Positions 58,485 to 64,000 of a DNA stretch of 64,000 bases are shown in pieces. A program made the translations under genes and the position numbers. This DNA is from Numida meleagris (taxonomy: Eukaryota > Chordata > Aves > Galliformes > Numididae): the NCBI RefSeq assembly GCF_002078875.1, contig NC_034409.1:107060935-107124934 (forward strand), in the 5' to 3' direction. Under the pieces are notes generated by a model that was not told the origin of the DNA, did no database searches, and worked only from the letters and a program-made list of their open reading frames with translations. Position 1 is the stretch's first letter; every line of letters starts with the position of its first letter.

Positions 58485-59464
58485 TATAAAACATAGCTTC
58501 CTTTTGACCAGTGGGTTTTGCACTTGTGGGGAGGACAGTTGAGGTTACCTGGCCTGAGCCAGTGGTGGAATAATCCATGCAATATTGGGGCATCAAGCTC
58601 TTGTTCTTGGGATATTGGGAGGCCAAATAAAAAATACGTGATCACAGAGTGTTGTTTGAAAAGGATCTGGGGAAGACATATAAGGGGCTAGGGAATGGAA
58701 AACTCTTTTGTTTCTGCACTGGTAAAAGACGTTTTCTCTTTCTGATATGCATCCTTGTACCATCAAATGTAGATCTCATACAGGCATTTATAGACTTGTT
58801 GACATTTTCAGAAAAAGAGCTCTGCTCCTCTGGCCCAGAAACTCCTTTCTTCCATCCTTTCCTAATTGCAACAGAGTATGTTGCAATTACACAGAGCCTA
58901 GCATAGTGTTGCCTCTGGACATTGCTATGGCACAAGGAAAGCCATGAAAGGTTAACTTTAATTTCCAGTCATTTATACTTTGGAAGGATTTGTTGCAGAG
59001 ATTCTAAGGCATCATTTAGGAGTCAGGTAGTCCATGTTAATACAGACTTTCAAAGACAAACTCATTCCTACTCATATTTTTGCTAATACATACAACATTT
59101 TCATAAATATGATAGGCACAGACAGGATTTTTACAACCATCAATCTATCTTCACTGTTAAACACAGCAGATGCTTTACACCCAGCAAAAATCTTACGATT
59201 CTGAGGCTGGCTCAATTTGCAGCCCCAAAGGAACTTGTTCGTCAGCTGTAGCTGATGGGACAGTTTTGCCTTTCACGATTCCAGACAGCACCTGTTTCTT
59301 TTTGTTGTTGTTGTTATTGTTGTTCATTTTTAGTTAATTTCTTTTTGATAGCAGCTGTTTTTATCTGTGGGAGAGATACTCTCTTTTTGACATGAAAAAT
59401 GTCCAGACTGCACATCAGTATATGGAGAATGGAATGAAAGCGTTGTATCAGCATTGATGTATTT

Positions 59465-59615
59465 CATGGAATCATAACCATAGAATGGCTTGGGTTGGAA
59501 GGGCCCTTAAAGCCCATCCAGTTCCAACCCCCTGCTGTGGGCAGCTTTGTCACCCACTGACTGCCCAACCCCCTGGTTTATAGCTCCAATATTCACACAA
59601 TCCTTGCCCCTTCTA
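59465..59615 (-). mobile_element. CR1 LINE 3' fragment in the PRDM15 3' region
   Basis: CATGGAATCATAACCATAGA, TGGCTTGGGTTGGAAGGGCC, CCAACCCCCTGCTGTGGGCA. It lies in the same sense as PRDM15. The outer end is approximate. Confidence 0.9.
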
Positions 59616-59842
59616 CACTAGGGCATGCTGCCTCCACGTGGCCAATTGTGCTTCAGACTTTCTTTTGTCTTGCATTTCACACAACTGTGTGTGGCTATGA
59701 ATGTTGGAAATAGAGCGGGCTAGAATCCATGCATTATTTCTGTGAGAAAGGGCAATAGAAAGATGAAAAAATTAATGACTTATATTGATAACAGTGTCCT
59801 TCACACAAATATTCACCAGAAATGCACAGTAAAGTACAAAGG

Positions 59843-59872
59843 CATATATATATATATGTATATATATATAAA
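59843..59872. repeat. (TA)n with one G interruption
   Basis: About fourteen TA units split by one GTA, in the PRDM15 3' region. Confidence 0.9.
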
Positions 59873-59891
59873 AAGAATACTTTCTCAAATG

Positions 59892-59897
59892 TTTATT
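59892..59897 (-). promoter_or_regulatory. Candidate PRDM15 poly(A) signal AATAAA (proximal)
   Basis: TTTATT on the plus strand, 916 nt past the stop codon. Use cannot be decided from the sequence. Confidence 0.35.
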
Positions 59898-60812
59898 ACA
59901 CGATGAAAGACTAATTGAAAAAAAATTCACATCCTGAACTTGATCAAAGAGGACCGATTACTCTTCAGATCTATTAGCTAAAAGCAAGTTTGAAAGAGCA
60001 GTTTTTAAAAATTACATAAAACTGTATCACATTCTTGTTTCGGTTCATAACTGGTTTGATTCAGACTTGACTAGAAGACCATAAGAGTTGCTTTAGTATT
60101 AGACCAGCTATGTGATTCAAGTAGCACTAACAGTGTTATGGGTACAGGGTTCTTCCCATCACTAAAATGGAAGTACTTGTGAAATTGGTATATTTTCTTC
60201 CACACCACACTCAGCCCCGCCCCCAAGTCCCAGCTTCCACCTATTATACCAATGTTGTTAGAAAGAAGACCAAAAGGAAAAAGAAAACAATTATTGTTTT
60301 GCCCATTTGTGTGTACATTTCAGTCTCTACCAGCTGACCACAAGTGTATTCCAGCTCACTGTCAACAAGGTCTTCATATAAAGTTTCCAGCCTGGAAGGA
60401 AGTGTCATGTTATGGCTAAAAGGTTTTCTGAATTTCCAGTGCCATATTATTTAGGATTTCCCTGGCTTTGGTTAAGATGTATTATGACGCTTCCTGTCAA
60501 ATCTCAGTCTTACTGCCCAAAATTCACAGTGCAAAATACACAGTACAATTTAGCAGGGGTACTAAATTCATGGTGGTTTTGTTTTTTGATTTTTTTTTTT
60601 TTAAGACATTGCAATGTTTAGAGACGATGTGAGAATCTCAAGATTCTCACAGGTGTTGCAGGGTGCAATGCCAATTTTAGCTTACATTTCACTGTATAAA
60701 CACTTTCCCACCTCTGTTTGGTATCCAGCAAATAATCCTATTAGAAATTTTCCAAACATCTGCGTGTTTTTGTCTCTTAAGTACTGTCCACTTCAAATTT
60801 TCAAAGTATAAA

Positions 60813-61289
60813 TTAGTAGCTATACATCTGTTGCTGTTGCTCTGCTTGAACCTGTTGCTGTCCTGACTGCTGTTGCGTTGGCTGTGCCTGGGGCTGCAAG
60901 ACATCAGTTTGAGGCACCGACCTCCACGTCAGAGGATGCTGTTCTGTTATCTGGTTTCCTAGAGGAGCAATGGAGTTCACCAAGGTGGTTAGGTTTATAA
61001 AATGGGCCACGGAGTGAGGATTGGCTGCCTCTGGCTGGGGCTGGATCTGAATGTCATTCTGGCGGTTGTGCAGCATGGCGGAACCGCTGACGGTGTCAAA
61101 CGTCACAGTGAGAATTGAGTTGTCCAGCTGCAACTGGCGCTCCGGTGCAGTCAGGTGGCCCACAGCCACTGGCTGCAGGTTTGTGAATTGCGATCCAGCT
61201 GCCGTTGTAATGGGGGTCACGGTGATATTTGTCAGTCCAACAGAACTGGACGGCGCTGTGACGTTTGGGTCGCCAAGGGTCACCACCAC
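60813..61289 (-). CDS. PRDM15: PRDM15 last coding exon
   Basis: Acceptor ttccctag, then [20 protein letters not shown], 158 codons to TAA at 60815-60813. It is rich in Thr, Gln and Asn, with a C-terminal glutamine-rich segment ([20 protein letters not shown]) like activation-type tails. It shows high similarity to the human C-terminus. Confidence 0.97.
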   Translation of the reverse strand: MVVTLGDPNVTAPSSSVGLTNITVTPITTAAGSQFTNLQPVAVGHLTAPERQLQLDNSILTVTFDTVSGSAMLHNRQNDIQIQPQPEAANPHSVAHFINLTTLVNSIAPLGNQITEQHPLTWRSVPQTDVLQPQAQPTQQQSGQQQVQAEQQQQMYSY

Positions 61290-63902
61290 CTAGGGAAAAA
61301 CAGAAAGGTAAACTCAACCTTATATTGCACAGCTGACTATCAAGTATCTAACACTGAGAAAGACCAGCTGAGTGCTGATGAGCTCACATGTTGCTACTGC
61401 CAGTAAAAGAATTCATACAAATAGATGGGAGAATAGAAAGCTTGAACATAACTTCCAAGTATAGAAGAAACAAGACAATGACAGGGGGGCATATATAACA
61501 TTCCGAACCATCAGTCAAATTAACTGTCACACTTGTAGTCACAGCTTCATCCAGTTAGTGGTATTTGGCAAAAAAGGAGATGGTTACACCAAAGGAAATA
61601 GAAACAGACATGAAGAGTGGAGTTGAGTGGACCAATGCCTTTTTTTCCCTCTTTAAGTCTCTATTTATTTTCATCTTACTGAAATTTATCAAACTAGCCC
61701 TAAATGTTTTGATGATTCTTTTGTGTTTGGTATAAGGAAACGGGAAGTATTATTCCCCTAAGCAATTCCAGCTGCCCACCCTTCTACTGGAGCTTACCTG
61801 CTGAATGCTCTGTACAGCTGAATTAGTCTCATCTCCAACATTTCCTGTAAATTCAGCTTCCTTCTCTGTGTATTCACTGAAGGCAGGGTCCTCAGGCACT
61901 TGAGTTTCCTCCTCCTCACCTGACTTCTGCTTTCGTTTCTGGCCACGCTTAGGAGCTTTCATATGCTGTTTTCCCTCTGGTAATTCTCCCTGTTCCAAGG
62001 CTAATTCCGGCTGAAGCAACAAATTTCCAAATGAAACACTAAGCGAAATAACTTGATGAAGTTCCAAGTAAGACGCTATCACCTGTAGCTGGTTTACTGT
62101 TGATATTCAAGTGAAGAATCAAACTTCAGCCAAAACTTGATTTCGGGGAATGTGAACTCACCCTATAATTATCTCCATTTTATGAGCATGTGTTATATAA
62201 CAAAACAGACTGATCTTGAATCTGCTTGTATTGCTTAGAAGTCAGCATGCCACACCTTAACCTGGGACTGATTCTCTAAAAAAACATTTTCCTTGCCTAT
62301 CAGATGCCCATGCTTGGCTACGGTACATACCAAAAAAGCAACATCCCCAGTAGGCCTGAAAATCTTGGTGCCACCAGAATTCGGCAATGGTGAATTTACC
62401 TGAACAATCCCAATTGAAGAGGCATCAATGGTTGTAGTCTCTGGCAGCTGCTCTAAATCATCAATCTTCACTGAAAGAATCTGTGGACAAAGAGGTATCA
62501 GCCTGGTGAACTGCCAAACAATACAGTATTACCTTACCTAGTCACAAAGCAAAAATGTTGCAATCCAAAATTTCATACAAACCATTTAATATAATGGTTT
62601 AATTTAATATAACCACAGCTTGTTTTGTTTTAAATAGCCTTTATCTTATGGCACATGATCTTTTCCTTTTCACTGAAAACCAGCGAAGTTTAAAGACAAC
62701 ACTAGAAAGACGTGTTTACTCTCATATTCCAGACAAACCACAACTCACTGAGAAGTGAAGAATTCTGTTGAAAAGAAATGTAATATTTTGTACAATGTAA
62801 TTGGCTAAAAATTACTTTATAACATTTATTACTATTAATAATAAACATATTAACTGTGTCCTACTTTGTTATCTCCAGCAGAATCTATACAGCTCAGCTT
62901 ATCAAAAAACAGAAACAAACTGCCCTCTAGATTGGAGATATCTAGCTGCATTTTTAGTCCAAAAATCAATAAACACAAGCTTTTTGCTGGCATCCTTCCC
63001 TATCACTGTGATGAAAAGTAGACATAACTTAAGGCAAAGCAATACTGATGACAATTTGGTTGTAAAATAAAGTCTCAAATTGAAGGGACAAGCCTTAGAC
63101 AACCTAAAGAAGAAATGCTGCAAAAAAAAAAAAGCACATACATTATTTATTCAGGAATTTAGAACACAGATAAAGCTCCAACGGAGTCAGACAAAACATC
63201 CCTCTAATCCAAATTCTCCACAGTCAGCATTCATCTTTAACACTGAGAATTATTTTGTATCACAGCAGATGCTGCCATCATATCTATTCACCATTTCTTT
63301 CAGATCACTTCTGAATACAGAGAACACAATGAGGAAAAAAAAATCAATTATGCTCACTAACAGATGAATACAAAATATGAAAAAATCGTACATTTAAGCT
63401 AAGGCAAAAAAAAGGATTTAAACAATCAGAAGAAATTCATTTTTAGGGAGTGACAATCAGATGTGTTTACTACTGAAATGTAACATAAGGGCTTACTCAG
63501 TTAAGTGCAAGCTTAAGAGATATTGTCTAAGCTGAGGTTAATTTACCCTTAGCCAAAATTTGCCTCAAAAGAACAGGGGAAAAAAAAAAGAAAAAAAAGA
63601 AAAAACAGGAGGTGGGGTGGAACACCTTTTAATACCTTTTACATCACCAAAGGCCATAAAGTTTCCTAAAGAAAGAAAAAAAGTCAAAATACCAAAACAC
63701 CTCATGATCTACCTGCCAAACTAACTCACCTCTGGATGTTTACGCCTCATATGTCGACTCATGGATGCTCTGGTTGAAACCTTTGTCCCACATAACTGAC
63801 AGCTCTGGGCTTCTACCTTATCATGAGTGAGCTGTATGTGTTTCTGGAGCATGTAATCAGTGACATACTTCTTATCACAGACTGAACATGTCCACTGTTT
63901 TC
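60813..63902 (-). CDS. PRDM15: PRDM15, PR-domain zinc finger protein 15 (C-terminal exons; 5' part outside window)
   Basis: Four coding exons, 63902-63730, 62480-62400, 62010-61798 and 61289-60813, give about 314 C-terminal residues ending QQQQMYSY. They contain the last two C2H2 fingers, then a non-finger tail that matches human PRDM15 closely ([40 protein letters not shown]). PRDM15 is a nuclear DNA-binding regulator with an N-terminal PR/SET domain, known for transcriptional control of WNT and MAPK-ERK modulators in pluripotent cells and embryonic patterning. All junctions are phase-consistent. The PR domain and most fingers lie beyond the right edge, so the gene is partial here only because of the window. 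Confidence 0.96.
61798..62010 (-). CDS. PRDM15: PRDM15 exon (71 codons, basic/acidic linker)
   Basis: Acceptor tgcttcag, donor gtaagc, phase 0 at both ends. It runs from [13 protein letters not shown] through a Lys/Arg-rich stretch ([11 protein letters not shown], a possible nuclear localisation signal) and a Glu run to [13 protein letters not shown]. Confidence 0.95.
62400..62480 (-). CDS. PRDM15: PRDM15 exon (27 codons)
   Basis: Acceptor gtccacag, donor gtaaat, phase 0 at both ends. It encodes [20 protein letters not shown] then SSIGIVQ, conserved with human. Confidence 0.94.
63730..63902 (-). CDS. PRDM15: PRDM15 exon with last two C2H2 fingers
   Basis: Reads [20 protein letters not shown] then HIQLTH, and [20 protein letters not shown] then RKHPE; donor gtgagt. 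The acceptor is taken as ccagtag (exon start 63902). The alternative cag three bases upstream (start 63905) cannot be excluded. Confidence 0.93.
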
Positions 63903-64000
63903 CTACTGGTAGCAGATGAAAGGAAAAGCTGTTAGCAACAGCCCCCAAAGGTGAGTAACATATTGCCAGTATCTCAAGAAGAGGAACTAGGAAAAAAATT

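Larger units (their letters stand above)
58479..60812 (-). other. PRDM15: PRDM15 3' untranslated region (extent uncertain)
   Basis: Non-coding sequence after the PRDM15 stop. Two AATAAA hexamers on the gene strand are candidates, at 59897-59892 (about 0.9 kb 3'UTR) and 58484-58479 (about 2.3 kb). The second would include the CR1 copy at 59.5 kb. A TATA-type repeat occupies 59843-59872. Confidence 0.45.
61290..64000 (-). other. PRDM15 introns within the window
   Basis: Introns at 61290-61797, 62011-62399 and 62481-63729, plus the start of the next at 63903-64000. They are AT-rich with A runs (63120-63132, 63580-63606). No further exon is seen in the last 98 bases. Confidence 0.8.

Noticed and set aside
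61051..61406. Plus-strand frames over the PRDM15 last exon
   Set aside because: They are antisense shadows of the strongly conserved PRDM15 coding frame.

Overview
The window is vertebrate nuclear DNA, almost certainly from a bird and probably a galliform such as chicken. Eleven CR1 LINE fragments are spread through it, several with the avian 3' tail built on the ATTCTATG unit. The two intact genes are multi-exon vertebrate genes with GT-AG introns. RIPK4 and PRDM15 lie next to each other, both on the minus strand, as on human 21q22.3. I infer the chicken chromosome 1 segment orthologous to human chromosome 21. No bacterial, organellar or CRISPR feature is present.

Layout from left to right. 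1-11.6 kb is intergenic DNA downstream of RIPK4, with two CR1 copies, a TA-rich tract and no supportable gene. 11.6-33.0 kb is the complete RIPK4 gene on the minus strand: eight coding exons joining to 789 codons plus stop, a 3'UTR to about 11.6 kb, and a CpG-island promoter at about 32.5-33.06 kb. Four CR1 pieces sit in its introns and two lie just upstream of the promoter. 34.2-39.7 kb is intergenic. 39.7-51.5 kb (possibly to 53.4 kb) holds a decayed multi-exon C2H2 zinc-finger gene on the minus strand, which I recognise as a relative of HINFP (histone H4 transcription factor). Its exons keep colinear order, splice sites and reading phase, but three carry in-frame stops and several zinc ligands are lost. 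A second, orphan CpG island at 53.38-53.60 kb is a good candidate for its old promoter. 53.6-58.4 kb is intergenic and AT-rich. 58.4-63.9 kb holds the last four coding exons of PRDM15 (minus strand) and its 3'UTR; the rest of that gene lies beyond the right edge.

RIPK4 is an ankyrin-repeat serine/threonine kinase of epithelial differentiation, and PRDM15 is a PR-domain zinc-finger transcription factor. They are neighbours by ancestry and I see no shared operon-like control. The most notable content is the HINFP-like fossil gene and its orphan CpG island between them. Exon coordinates were set by hand from consensus splice sites and phase. Comparisons with human RIPK4, PRDM15 and HINFP are from memory and were not computed.
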